DNA of 53,264 bases from Bacteroidales bacterium (lineage in GTDB: Bacteria; Bacteroidota; Bacteroidia; Bacteroidales; UBA7960), in NCBI GenBank assembly GCA_007131245.1, contig SLQX01000018.1, positions 1 to 53,264 of the forward strand. The letters run 5' to 3'. Position 1 is the first letter of the stretch. The number at the start of each line of letters is the position of its first letter. The notes beneath the pieces were generated by a model, which was not told the origin of the DNA, ran no database searches, and worked only from the letters and a program-made list of their open reading frames with translations. Below, in pieces: positions 1 to 10,324 of the stretch. The position numbers and the translations under genes were made by a program.

Positions 1-2012
1 AGGTATTCCCTCAGCCACTCAATCTGGCGCTGTGCGGCGTCAATGGTAAACTTGGGTTCACGGATGCCGTGGGGCTGCCTGGGATAAGTCACCATTTTGG
101 TGTCCACGCCCAGACGTTTCAACGCCACATAAAACTCATGCCCCTGGGTTGGGGGTACGCGAATATCTTCTTCGGGGTGCAAAATCAACGTTGGAGTGGT
201 CACATTTTCCACGTTAAAGATGGCCGAGTGCCGCATGTGGCGTTCATAATTTTCCCAGTATTCGCTTTCGAAGTAATCCGGAAGGAAGCCGGGGATATCC
301 GATGTGCCGGTCATACTGATGAGATTGGATACACCGGCGCCCATCATCGAAGCATTGAAACGGTCGGTGCGGGTGATGGCCATGGAGGACATATACCCAC
401 CATACGACCAGCCCATGATGGCTTGGCGGTCAGGGTCCACTTTGCCCTCCTCGATGAGGATATCGAGCCCGGCCAGCATATCGTCAAGGTCGGCATACCC
501 CCACTCAGAACGGATGGCAAATCGAAAATCCTTGCCATAACCGCCTGAACCCCGGAAATTAGGACGGAGAACAAAATAGCCCTCGGCAGCAAGTTTCTGC
601 AAAGGATAAACGCCGGGAAATGCCACATAGGATTCACCGTAGACGCCTGTAGGCCCACCGTGCACGTGCAGGATCACGGGGTACTGCTTGCCTTCTTCAT
701 AGTCGAGGGGATAGATCAGAGGACCCTCTACAGACATTCCGTCCGGCGCTTCCCATCGCATGATGCGGGCCTCGGCAAGTTCACCCTGCTCGTAGCCGGC
801 ATTGATGTCGGTGAGGCGTACGGGAGCAAAATCTTGCACATCCGAAACAATCACATCAGGCGCTTTATGAAAGTCATGGTGGATGGCACTTATAACCGTA
901 GCATCCTCCGAAAGGGAATACTCGCGAAACTGGCCGGCTCCCTGTGTAATCTGGCGATATACAGCATCCTCACCTGTTACCGGCATGGCAAATAAGTCGA
1001 CCGACGTGTTGTGAAGCTCCCAGTAAAAGATCTCATCTCCTTCGGGCGACCACTGCACCATCCTGGGCTCATCATCATGTGTCTCGCCCAGAAGTGTCAT
1101 CTCACCATTGTCAAGGTTTTTTACCTTGATAACCTCATACCCCGGCCAATTGGTATTCCCCCGGTCGGTGGTGAAGGCCAGGTATTGGCCATCGGGGCTG
1201 TACAATGGATTAGTATCGCTGCCTCCAAGGTCAACGAGCAGCTCCACGGCTCCACTGTCTGCCGGTACGGTTGAAATGTTGGTCTCAGCCCAGTATTCAA
1301 GCCCCGGTCGCGACTGGTGATCGAAAGCTATGGTAGCATCATCCGGCGACCAGTCGAAGTTACCCACATGGAATTCTCCCTGGGTTAGCCGGGTGATTTC
1401 GGCCAGCTCTTCGGCATCCGGGTTTACATCAAATACGTAAAGATGGGCATAGCGGATATCCTGGTCCATCACGTTGACATCACGGCGTTCACGCTGCCGC
1501 TGTTCCTGTTCTTCGCTCAGGGGGTCGGTCATGGTAAAAGCAATTTGCTCACCGCTGTTCGACCACTGATAGCGAGCTACGCTACCTTCTGCCGATGCCA
1601 GCTGCCAGGCCTCTCCCCCCGAGGGGTTAATCAGCCACACCTGATTGCTATCGCCTCCACGGGCAGATGTAAAAGCGAGGTACTCCCCATCAGGAGACCA
1701 TTGCGGATTGGAGGCAGATGCATCGCCCCGGGTAAGTTGGAACTGCTGTTCACCATCTGCACTCACCAGGTGAATGTGCATCAGGTAATCACTTTGCTCT
1801 CCCTCGGTCCGTGGCACCGAAACGGTAAAAGCGATCCACTTGCCATCAGGCGAAATGGATGTACCTCCAACGCGCTTAAAGTTTTCAATCATGTACTCCG
1901 GCGACCAAAGCTCATCGTAATCATTATTTTGTCCATCCCCTGCAAAAGCAAAAGGTTGGCACAGTAAACCTGCTGTTATCAAGCCAGCAAACACAAAAAA
2001 TAGTTTTTTCAT
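1..2012 (-). CDS. S9 family peptidase (prolyl oligopeptidase / DPP-like), C-terminus truncated by window edge
   Basis: Open minus-strand frame from ATG (complement of cat at 2010-2012) with no stop before position 1, so absent from the ORF track. Translation starts MKKLFFVFAGLITAGLLCQPFAFAGDG (signal peptide), with WD40-like PD40 repeats such as TSISPDGKWIAFTVSVP and PQWSPDGEYLAFTSARGG. Confidence 0.85.
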   Translation of the reverse strand, partial: MKKLFFVFAGLITAGLLCQPFAFAGDGQNNDYDELWSPEYMIENFKRVGGTSISPDGKWIAFTVSVPRTEGEQSDYLMHIHLVSADGEQQFQLTRGDASASNPQWSPDGEYLAFTSARGGDSNQVWLINPSGGEAWQLASAEGSVARYQWSNSGEQIAFTMTDPLSEEQEQRQRERRDVNVMDQDIRYAHLYVFDVNPDAEELAEITRLTQGEFHVGNFDWSPDDATIAFDHQSRPGLEYWAETNISTVPADSGAVELLVDLGGSDTNPLYSPDGQYLAFTTDRGNTNWPGYEVIKVKNLDNGEMTLLGETHDDEPRMVQWSPEGDEIFYWELHNTSVDLFAMPVTGEDAVYRQITQGAGQFREYSLSEDATVISAIHHDFHKAPDVIVSDVQDFAPVRLTDINAGYEQGELAEARIMRWEAPDGMSVEGPLIYPLDYEEGKQYPVILHVHGGPTGVYGESYVAFPGVYPLQKLAAEGYFVLRPNFRGSGGYGKDFRFAIRSEWGYADLDDMLAGLDILIEEGKVDPDRQAIMGWSYGGYMSSMAITRTDRFNASMMGAGVSNLISMTGTSDIPGFLPDYFESEYWENYERHMRHSAIFNVENVTTPTLILHPEEDIRVPPTQGHEFYVALKRLGVDTKMVTYPRQPHGIREPKFTIDAAQRQIEWLREY

Positions 2013-2524
2013 GGGTAAAAGCTTTTTTTTAAATTAAGTATCTAACATCCAGGGATGCCTCTGTTTATGTAAAGTAATCAAAACATATAGGTGGTAAAAA
2101 TACAAAAATTCGCAAACTAACAACCTCTTTGGGTTTGAGGTTAGCATTTTGCTCTTGCCGGGGTGACTGTGAAGAGGGGAGTGGCGTCTGTGTGTCAATG
2201 GATGCAAAGGCCAATGGTTGACAAGGAGCCAATATACTGACAGGAAAGCCAGTACCCCAATTAAACAGGACGGCTTCAATGTGGTCGCAATCCTAATTCG
2301 ACCATTGCAGGAATCTACAATCGTTTTTGCAGGGATAGTTTATGCCAGGGGCTCCCTCTTCTACATAGCATACAGGTTGACAGAAAACCTTCACAGGCTT
2401 AACAATAAAAATGCAAAATCAAAACATCTGCACAGGCTGAATGAGTTTCACACAGGCAACATGCATCAACCATAGCCTGAGCAAGCCCACCGGTAGAAAG
2501 TATTCGCCTGTTGTTACAGGCCCT

Positions 2525-4129
2525 TTAAATCTGCTCGTAAGCATCATTCCCTTTGTCATCCACAATGATAAAGGCCGGAAAGTTTTCTACCCTGATTTTT
2601 CTTACTGCTTCCATACCCAGCTCCTCAAAATCGACCAGCTCAACAGATTTAATACTTTCCTGTGCAAGGATGGCGGCCGGACCTCCGATGGATCCCAAAT
2701 AAAAGCCACCATATTTGGCGCATGCATCGGTAACCTGTTTACTGCGGTTACCCTTGGCCAGCATTATTCGAGAACCACCATGCTGCTGAAATGCATCCAC
2801 ATACACATCCATTCGCCCGGCTGTTGTGGGCCCAAAACTCCCTGAAGCCATACCTTTAGGGGTTTTGGCAGGGCCTGCATAATAAATGGGATGGTTTTTG
2901 AAATACGCCGGCATCTGCTGCCCCTCATCCAGCATCTGGCTAATTTGGGCATGGGCTATATCACGGGCTACAATGAGGGTTCCGTTTAGGTTCAGCCGGG
3001 TTTTCACCGGGTATTTACTCAATTGTGCAAGCACTTCTTCCATGGGTTGATCCAGGTCAACATCAACGGCCGGGGTCATTTCAGGAGCTTTTTCAGGGAG
3101 AAACCTTGTGGGATTTTTCTCCAGTTGTTCAACAAAAATCCCCTCTTGGGTAATTTTGGCTTTGATATTTCTATCGGCACTACAGCTCACTCCTATTCCT
3201 ACCGGGCATGAGGCCGCATGGCGTGGCAGACGGATTACACGTACATCGTGCGCAAAATACTTTCCGCCAAACTGTGCACCAATGCCTGTTTGCTGGCAAA
3301 TGGTTTTGATTCGCTCTTCCCATTCCAGATCACGGAAAGCCTGACCAAAGGCATTGCCCTGGGTGGGCAGATTATCGTAATAACCTGCTGAAGCTTTTTT
3401 AACGGCCGTCAGGTTGGCCTCGGCGCTGGTACCACCAATTACTACCGCAAGGTGGTAAGGCGGGCAGGCAGCAGCACCCAGGCTCTTCACCTTTTCTTTG
3501 AAGAAAGCGGTAAGTTTTTCGGGATTCAATAACGATTTGGTTTGCTGGTAAAGGTTGGTTTTGTTGGCTGAGCCACCCCCTTTAGCCACAATGAGAAATT
3601 CATAGGCATCACCCTCCGTGGAAAAAATATCTATTTGCGCCGGCAGATTGGTTCCCGTGTTCTTTTCCTCGGTCATGCTCAGCGGAGCAATCAAGGAATA
3701 TCTCAACGGGTTCTCCTGCCATGTATCGTAGACCCCTTCCGATAGATAACGGGCATCATCCACACCGGTATACACGTTTTCACCTTTTTTTGCCATGATG
3801 ATGGCTGTTCCGGTATCCTGGCAGCTGGGCAATTCACCTTTAGCAGAAATCACCTGGTTCTGGATCATGGTGTAAGCCACAAACTTTTCGTTATCACTGG
3901 CTTCCGGGTCTTTGATAATGTCTGCCAGTTGCTCAAGATGCGATGCCCTGAGGTAATAGGATACATCTTTAAAAGCCTCACGGGAAAGAAGTTTGAGGCC
4001 GTCTGGATCTACTTTCAGAACTTTTCGTCCGTTACACTCTTCCACCGAAACATACGCTTTGGTAAGTAGTCGGTACTGTGCCGTATCCTTTCCCAACGGA
4101 TAGGGGTCTTTGTAAATAAAGTCAGCCAT
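2525..4129 (-). CDS. Fumarate hydratase, class I (Fe-S dependent)
   Basis: 534 aa ORF with class I fumarase features: [25 protein letters not shown], and the C-terminal beta-domain GPTTAGRMD / [28 protein letters not shown]. Confidence 0.95.
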   Translation of the reverse strand: MADFIYKDPYPLGKDTAQYRLLTKAYVSVEECNGRKVLKVDPDGLKLLSREAFKDVSYYLRASHLEQLADIIKDPEASDNEKFVAYTMIQNQVISAKGELPSCQDTGTAIIMAKKGENVYTGVDDARYLSEGVYDTWQENPLRYSLIAPLSMTEEKNTGTNLPAQIDIFSTEGDAYEFLIVAKGGGSANKTNLYQQTKSLLNPEKLTAFFKEKVKSLGAAACPPYHLAVVIGGTSAEANLTAVKKASAGYYDNLPTQGNAFGQAFRDLEWEERIKTICQQTGIGAQFGGKYFAHDVRVIRLPRHAASCPVGIGVSCSADRNIKAKITQEGIFVEQLEKNPTRFLPEKAPEMTPAVDVDLDQPMEEVLAQLSKYPVKTRLNLNGTLIVARDIAHAQISQMLDEGQQMPAYFKNHPIYYAGPAKTPKGMASGSFGPTTAGRMDVYVDAFQQHGGSRIMLAKGNRSKQVTDACAKYGGFYLGSIGGPAAILAQESIKSVELVDFEELGMEAVRKIRVENFPAFIIVDDKGNDAYEQI

Positions 4130-4498
4130 AGTGTTTTGATTTTTGGTTAAGGATGAATGGTTTTAGCTTACTCCTAAGTGGATCGATACAATCAACTATC
4201 ATATCGCTTTAGCAAGGCAACCCGATGCAGATCTTTTGCTTATTACCGGGTCGACTACAAATTCTAAATCGTGAATAATATCGACTCATTTTGACTATAC
4301 AAATATAATTTTTTCAGACAAGCAGGACCTAAAAACCGGCAACTTTATTTTATTAACAAACCAAGCTTTCAATCCTGGAATTGAAGAATGGAGATAAACC
4401 ATCAAAAGGTATAAAAACAACTTTTCCCCGGGGCTTTTCGAAAAATGAACGAATTATTTAACAACCGTTCCTTTTTAATCACTAATGGAAGGCTAAAA

Positions 4499-4527
4499 AA
4501 CCCCGGGGATGAATGAACCCCGGGGTT
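4499..4527 (-). terminator. Intrinsic terminator downstream of the 4596-7112 gene
   Basis: Perfect 10-bp stem AACCCCGGGG / CCCCGGGGTT (4499-4508 and 4518-4527). On the minus strand it is followed by a T run (GGGGTTTTTTAGCC). Confidence 0.85.
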
Positions 4528-4595
4528 AAGTGCCATTTTATTTAAACAGATTCTGGAAACATTACATTCCCTTTTTTCTGTAAATTGGACATCAG

Positions 4596-7079
4596 TTATT
4601 GTACGAGCAGCCTTTTAGTAACCACCTGTTGCTGCGCGGTTAACCTCACAAAATACAGCCCACTTTCCATCCATGAAACATCAACCGTGTTGGTATTGCT
4701 TTCCAATTTCTGAGCATGTATCACCCTTCCTCCTGCATCAAAAATCTGAAGTGTCCCGTTTTGCAAATCACCTGCATCTACATAAACATTACTTGTGGCG
4801 GGGTTGGGATACAACCGGAATGAATGGGCAGCCAAAATCACCGTACTTAACAACTCATCCATATCCACCTCAAGCATCAGATCCTGGTCCACCACTGTAA
4901 GCTCTCCCTCAAAAAGAAGGTGGGCATACTGGACAGTGAAAGCAATATTAGCCTCAGGAGCCACCTGGGCAAATTGCGCATTGCCCTGGTTGCATGTATG
5001 TATAGACCCATATCCCGTGAGGTCTACAACAGCGCTCTCAAGAAGTTGGTCACCTTTTCTCACAGTGAATGAAACAGAATATAGCTGGACATCACCGGGT
5101 GTCATGGTGAGGACCCTATCGATGCTCCGGTCAATTTTCACGGTGCCCGTATGGGTATGATATCCCTCTTTTTCCAGGATATAATCAAAAGTCATATCAT
5201 AACTCAGGGTTAAGGGGAATGATATCTTTCCCTGATCATCACTCATCCAGGTCTCATCCATTATGGTCAACTGAGCATCTGCCAATGGTTGCCCCTGGCT
5301 TCGCACCGTAAACTCAACAGGATAGGTGGCAAAGCTTTCAAACGTATTTTGATAATCATATCCTTCAGTTTCTAGTTGATTATGGGAGGAAACCCTTTTT
5401 TTCTCATTTTGGTAATAATCGTATATGTATTCATTTTCTACATATGCGTAATAATCAAAGTTTACATTATCATAGTAATAGTTTTTGAAGAAGGAGGTAT
5501 TTCCATATTCATCATATTGATACTCCTGTTTAGACATACTTGCCCAATTCATGGTTTCCGGATTCTGATTGATTTTAAGTTCCCTGAACAATCTCCTTCC
5601 CAGACCATCAAATACTGTAGTTGAGGTATTGCTGCCATACCAAACATCATGATCAGCCGACCACCACTGAGCCAGGTAATATGTTTGTTGACCATCCGGA
5701 TGGTACTCCCTGAAAACCTGTAAATAATTCAGCCAAACTTCATCTTCAGAGCACCAAACCTCATCAAAACGGTAAGCTTCCCTTTCATCCTCAAGAGTTC
5801 TGCTCATACGCCAGTCACCAACCCATGCCTGATCAACCCAACGTTCGGTAAGCATATAAACGCTCCAAGAGCCCTCCCAATCTGTAACTTGCCGCAAATC
5901 ATTCTCCCAGTCACTATCGACCCAAACCATATTTAAATAAGATATCCGTTGGTTGTTTTCGTTAAATTCGTTGAAAAATTGCCGCACATTCTCCAGGTCT
6001 TCCTGGGGGGAGTGTCTCCTTTTTTCTACCCCTCTAATGAGCAAGTGATTATCGTCACGTTCATAATCCATTTGAAAAGACTGCCACCACTCACCCTCAC
6101 TCCAGGAGTAAAACGAATAGCCCATCATAACATCATCCGTAAAGAAACGCACTGTCCGTTGTGTATTTACCCAAGCCTGGGCATCTCCATCCCACGACTG
6201 ATAATCCATGGATGTGAAACTGTACCCAACATATCCCTCATAAATATTTTTAAATCCACTTATCCACTGCCCGGATTCATTGGCTTGTTTATATAAATAG
6301 GTGTGCACCCTGCCGTCCTCAAACAGTTCCGTTTCTTCCATCTGAACATTAATCCAATCACTTCCATCACCACGTTGGCCAAGATAATATAGCTGTACGT
6401 TATCATGTTCCAGGCTGAACTCTCTAAACCATCGATAATTATTCACAAGTTCCAATTGTTCAGTATCAAAAAAAGAATACATATAATAAATACGATTACC
6501 TGCTTCATCATATTCATATTCAATATAATATGAGGTGTAATACTCATCATCCACATATTCCCAATAATCGTAATTAATCCTTTTCTGACTCGTGATATTT
6601 CCATATTCGTCATAGGTGTATTCAGTTCTTTCGAGCACTTTATCAAAGGGGTCTTCATCATAGGTATACCGATTATAAACAAGCATCAACTCAAGATAGC
6701 CCTCAGCGGTATAATAGTACCTTGTTATATGCATAAGTTCATCCAAATTATTATACGTATAGGTTGAATCCCGCTGCACTCCTCCGGATTTGGCTTTCTC
6801 TATCGATCTAAGAGCCTTTTGATAATCCTGGTCTTGTTGCTTGCGTTGTGCTTCATCCAAACTGGTGTGGGCAATCCTGGCTGGCACTTGTGCTTCTTTT
6901 AAAATATTTGCAGAGGGGGCTGCAAAATCAGGTTCCTCCAAGTCAAGCGGGCACACAACGGCCTGTTCGTACTTTAGGGGTAAGTTTTCAAATTCTTGTT
7001 GTGCTACCTGCCCGGTAGCGTAATGAATCCCCGGAATTAATTTTAACAAAATTAAACCTAAAACCATGCTTTTTTTCAT
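4596..7079 (-). CDS. Secreted aromatic-rich protein with YDEYGN-like repeats and a T9SS type A C-terminal sorting domain
   Basis: The ORF runs to 7112; the more plausible start is MKKSMVLGLILLKLIPGIHYATG (signal peptide) near 7079. Repeated YTYDEYGNITS / YEYDEAGNRIYY / YQYDEYGNTSFF motifs. C-terminal FRLYPNPATSNVYVDAGDLQNGTLQIFDAGGRVI...WMESGLYFVRLTAQQQVVTKRLLVQ is a typical T9SS type A tail. Confidence 0.85.
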   Translation of the reverse strand: MKKSMVLGLILLKLIPGIHYATGQVAQQEFENLPLKYEQAVVCPLDLEEPDFAAPSANILKEAQVPARIAHTSLDEAQRKQQDQDYQKALRSIEKAKSGGVQRDSTYTYNNLDELMHITRYYYTAEGYLELMLVYNRYTYDEDPFDKVLERTEYTYDEYGNITSQKRINYDYWEYVDDEYYTSYYIEYEYDEAGNRIYYMYSFFDTEQLELVNNYRWFREFSLEHDNVQLYYLGQRGDGSDWINVQMEETELFEDGRVHTYLYKQANESGQWISGFKNIYEGYVGYSFTSMDYQSWDGDAQAWVNTQRTVRFFTDDVMMGYSFYSWSEGEWWQSFQMDYERDDNHLLIRGVEKRRHSPQEDLENVRQFFNEFNENNQRISYLNMVWVDSDWENDLRQVTDWEGSWSVYMLTERWVDQAWVGDWRMSRTLEDEREAYRFDEVWCSEDEVWLNYLQVFREYHPDGQQTYYLAQWWSADHDVWYGSNTSTTVFDGLGRRLFRELKINQNPETMNWASMSKQEYQYDEYGNTSFFKNYYYDNVNFDYYAYVENEYIYDYYQNEKKRVSSHNQLETEGYDYQNTFESFATYPVEFTVRSQGQPLADAQLTIMDETWMSDDQGKISFPLTLSYDMTFDYILEKEGYHTHTGTVKIDRSIDRVLTMTPGDVQLYSVSFTVRKGDQLLESAVVDLTGYGSIHTCNQGNAQFAQVAPEANIAFTVQYAHLLFEGELTVVDQDLMLEVDMDELLSTVILAAHSFRLYPNPATSNVYVDAGDLQNGTLQIFDAGGRVIHAQKLESNTNTVDVSWMESGLYFVRLTAQQQVVTKRLLVQ

Positions 7080-7460
7080 AATACATTGTGTTAAATTAAT
7101 ACTACAACACACATCTCATCTTATATTTAAGAACTTAGATGCAAGTTTTTCCCTCTTTCGTATACACTCTCTAAAATTAATCATTTTTAAATAAATCATA
7201 AGTGTTTTAACATAATTATTATTAACAAAAACAGCATGGTAAGCTTTTCGTCCAGGGAACTGGTTTCAAACTCACTTCATCACAAGACAAAGTATGAGTG
7301 CGTTATAATGGCGCTAGCAGGGAATCATCAACTTTTTTCTGGCACCTTTCAAAAACATTTTCCAGCTTGTAATTTCTATTATTGAATGTTAAATATCCTG
7401 TTGCACCAAATCACCTTTCTTATTTTTTCTTACATTTAGCCGAACCTAAAAAACACACAT

Positions 7461-10073
7461 ATGATCAAACAACACATACAAAAATTTTATACAATACTTC
7501 TGGGTATTTGCTTTTTTGCCCTGACAGGCATTCAGGCACAAGTCACCACCCCTGCCAACCATTTTGGTTTCACACCGGGTGACGACCGCATGATGTTCAC
7601 CTACGAAGAAATGATGGATTACATGTTAATCCTGGCAGAAGAATCCCCCATGGTTCATATCAAAACCACCGGCCAAACAGAAATGGGCCGACCCATGTAC
7701 ATCATTTTCATCTCTGCCCCTGAAAACATTGCCAACCTCGACCGTTTACAGCAAATCAACCGCCAGCTGGCCATGGATGAAATCCCTGAACATGCGGACC
7801 GCGACGAACTATTGGAGGAAGGACGGGTGTTTTTCCTTTCTACCCTGAGCATGCATGCCAACGAAGTAGGCCCGGCCCAGGCCCTGCCCCTGACAGCTTA
7901 TGAGCTTATTACCGGCAACGATCCCCGCCGGGAAAGAATCCTGGAAAACACCGTAGCTATGTTTATTCCCCACAACCCCGACGGCATGAATATGGTTGTT
8001 GAACATTACAAAAAACACAAAGGGACCAGGCTGGAGGGTGGCCGCATGCCAGGTGTTTACCACAAATATGTGGGGCACAACATCAACCGCGATTTTATCA
8101 CCCTTACACAAAGTGAAAACCAGGCAGTTGCACGGGCCTATTCCACCACCTGGTTTCCCCAGGCCATGGTGGAGCGCCACCAGATGGGGTCCTACGGCCC
8201 CCGTTTCTATATCTCTCCCCCTCACGACCCCATTGCTGAAAATGTGGATGCCGGCATATGGAACTGGATGCGTGTTTACGGCTCGCGCACACTCACCGAA
8301 ATGACCGACGCCGGCCTGGAAAGTGTTTCGGTGAACTACCTTTTCGACGATTACTGGCCGGGTGCCACCACCACATCCATTTGGAAAGGGGTCGTTGGCA
8401 TGCTCTCCGAAGCGGCGGGAGTAAATGTTGCATCACCCATTTACGTTGAACCCAACGAATTGAGAACCATTGGCAAAGGGATGGGTGAGTACGCCATCAG
8501 TATCAATATGCCTAAACCATGGCAGGGCGGATGGTGGCGTTTGTCTGACATTGTAAGGTATGAAATGGAAAACACCCTTTCTTACCTGCACACCTCAGCC
8601 ATTCACAAAAAAGAGGTTTTGAAGTTCCGCAATGATGTAAGCAAAAGACAAATAGAGCTTGGCAAAACCCAGGCGCCTTACTATTTTATCCTGCCCCAAG
8701 AGCAGCACGACCATAGCGAAATGGCAAACCTGGTCAATCTGCTTGACAAGCATGGAATCAAAACTTATCGCCTCACAGAAGATATCACCTGGAACCAACG
8801 CAGCTTCCACGCTGGTGATGTGGTAGTTCCCCTTGCCCAACCCTACCGTGCTTTTATCAAAGAGATACTGGAAGCACAAAAGTTTCCGGCACGACATTAT
8901 ACTCCCGATGGTGAACTCATTCGCCCTTACGATATCACAAGCTGGTCTTTACCACTACATCGTGGTGTAGAAGCTGTGGAGATCGACTCCCCCATTGCGG
9001 AGCTGGAGCAAAAGCTGGAGCAAATCACGATGCCCTTTGTCCTGAAAACAGAACCTGAAGAAGAACAACAGTGGGCTGTTTTTTCTTCGGGGCACAATGA
9101 AAGCTTTAAAGCAGCTTTTACCGCACTCGGCCAGGGTGTAAGGGTCGAACGTACACGGAAAGCCTTTTCATTCGACATGCAAAGCTTCCCTGCTGGCAGT
9201 TTTCTGATTCCTGTTAATAATGCCTTCGAAAGCATTCAAAACGACCTGGTTGTAGGTCCTGTCTTTTTGGATGAAAAACCTGATGTGGAAACAAAACAGT
9301 TGGAAAGCCCCCGCATCGGGCTGGTAGAAACCTGGTTTCATGATATGGATGGCGGCTGGACCCGGTACATCTTTGACCAGTACCAGGTGCCTTACACCGT
9401 GCTAAGGCCGGCTGACCTGCAAAACGTTAATCTGGAAAGAGATTTTGACATCCTCCTGTTTACCGACCGCCAGAAATCCGTTTTCATGCAGGGTAAGTTT
9501 GAAAGAGGAGGCCAGCCCGTACCTTCAACCTATCCTCCCGATTATGCCAAAGGAATGGAAAAGAAAGGTTTTGACAACCTGATGCAATTTGTCAATAATG
9601 GCGGAAAGGTAATGGCCTGGGGCCCTTCAACAGAGCTCTTCATGGGCTCTATAACCATTGGAGAGGATGACGACAAGGAGGAGTTTATATTGCCCGTCAG
9701 AAATATAGGCGACGATCTTGCCTCCAAAGGGGTATATGCACCCGGTTCGCTACTCAGGGTCAACCTTCGCGAGGACCACCCCCTGACCTACGGGATGCCT
9801 TCTCAGCTGGGTGTTTTTCACCGTGGCACGCCGGTTTTCAGAACATCCATCCCTAACCTGGACATGGACCGCAGGGTTATTGCAACTTTTGCCGATGACA
9901 ACCTGCTTATGAGTGGGTATGCTGAAAACGAAAAATACCTGAAAAAACAAGCTGCTTTGGTGTGGGTGAAAAAAGGTGAGGGACAAATTGTCCTTTCTTC
10001 TTTCAATCCGCAGTTCAGAGCATCCACCCCGATAACTTTCAAGCTCCTTTTTAATGCTGTATTAATGGAATAA
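7461..10073 (+). CDS. M14 family zinc carboxypeptidase, secreted
   Basis: 870 aa with signal peptide. Peptidase M14-like features: LSMHANEVGPAQALPLTAYELITG, IPHNPDGMNMVVEHYKKHKGTRLEG, INRDF, VERHQMG. Confidence 0.85.
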   Translation: MIKQHIQKFYTILLGICFFALTGIQAQVTTPANHFGFTPGDDRMMFTYEEMMDYMLILAEESPMVHIKTTGQTEMGRPMYIIFISAPENIANLDRLQQINRQLAMDEIPEHADRDELLEEGRVFFLSTLSMHANEVGPAQALPLTAYELITGNDPRRERILENTVAMFIPHNPDGMNMVVEHYKKHKGTRLEGGRMPGVYHKYVGHNINRDFITLTQSENQAVARAYSTTWFPQAMVERHQMGSYGPRFYISPPHDPIAENVDAGIWNWMRVYGSRTLTEMTDAGLESVSVNYLFDDYWPGATTTSIWKGVVGMLSEAAGVNVASPIYVEPNELRTIGKGMGEYAISINMPKPWQGGWWRLSDIVRYEMENTLSYLHTSAIHKKEVLKFRNDVSKRQIELGKTQAPYYFILPQEQHDHSEMANLVNLLDKHGIKTYRLTEDITWNQRSFHAGDVVVPLAQPYRAFIKEILEAQKFPARHYTPDGELIRPYDITSWSLPLHRGVEAVEIDSPIAELEQKLEQITMPFVLKTEPEEEQQWAVFSSGHNESFKAAFTALGQGVRVERTRKAFSFDMQSFPAGSFLIPVNNAFESIQNDLVVGPVFLDEKPDVETKQLESPRIGLVETWFHDMDGGWTRYIFDQYQVPYTVLRPADLQNVNLERDFDILLFTDRQKSVFMQGKFERGGQPVPSTYPPDYAKGMEKKGFDNLMQFVNNGGKVMAWGPSTELFMGSITIGEDDDKEEFILPVRNIGDDLASKGVYAPGSLLRVNLREDHPLTYGMPSQLGVFHRGTPVFRTSIPNLDMDRRVIATFADDNLLMSGYAENEKYLKKQAALVWVKKGEGQIVLSSFNPQFRASTPITFKLLFNAVLME

Positions 10074-10185
10074 TAACTGCTTAACTAACGGCCAAACCCA
10101 GCAACACGAAAACACATCGTACTAGCAAAAGCACCCAGGTCCATGTGATGAAAACAAAAAACATGGAAACTTACAAGACAGACAA

Positions 10186-10261
10186 TGAACCATATAAGAC
10201 TTAGGTAGAATTATAAGGAATACTTTTATGAGCTTATAATTTGCAAGTCTTATATGGTTCA
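10186..10261. repeat. Long inverted repeat / hairpin between convergent genes (possible bidirectional terminator or palindromic interspersed element)
   Basis: Outer perfect 17-bp arms TGAACCATATAAGACTT (10186-10202) / AAGTCTTATATGGTTCA (10245-10261). Inner 9-bp arms AATTATAAG / CTTATAATT (10209-10217 and 10233-10241). Confidence 0.8.
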
Positions 10262-10324
10262 AAAATGACTACTTGACCTTAGAACTTAAACCTGGCTTGT
10301 ACAGTCCGGTTTTGACGAACCCTG

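Noticed and set aside
69-1967. Several + strand ORFs at the left edge (69-548, 660-995, 1443-1967)
   Set aside because: Shadow frames opposite the truncated S9 peptidase, which the ORF track omits because it has no stop inside the window.
2140-2845. Small ORFs between the S9 peptidase and fumarase genes
   Set aside because: No ribosome-binding context or recognisable domain; several overlap the 3' end of the fumarase gene antisense.
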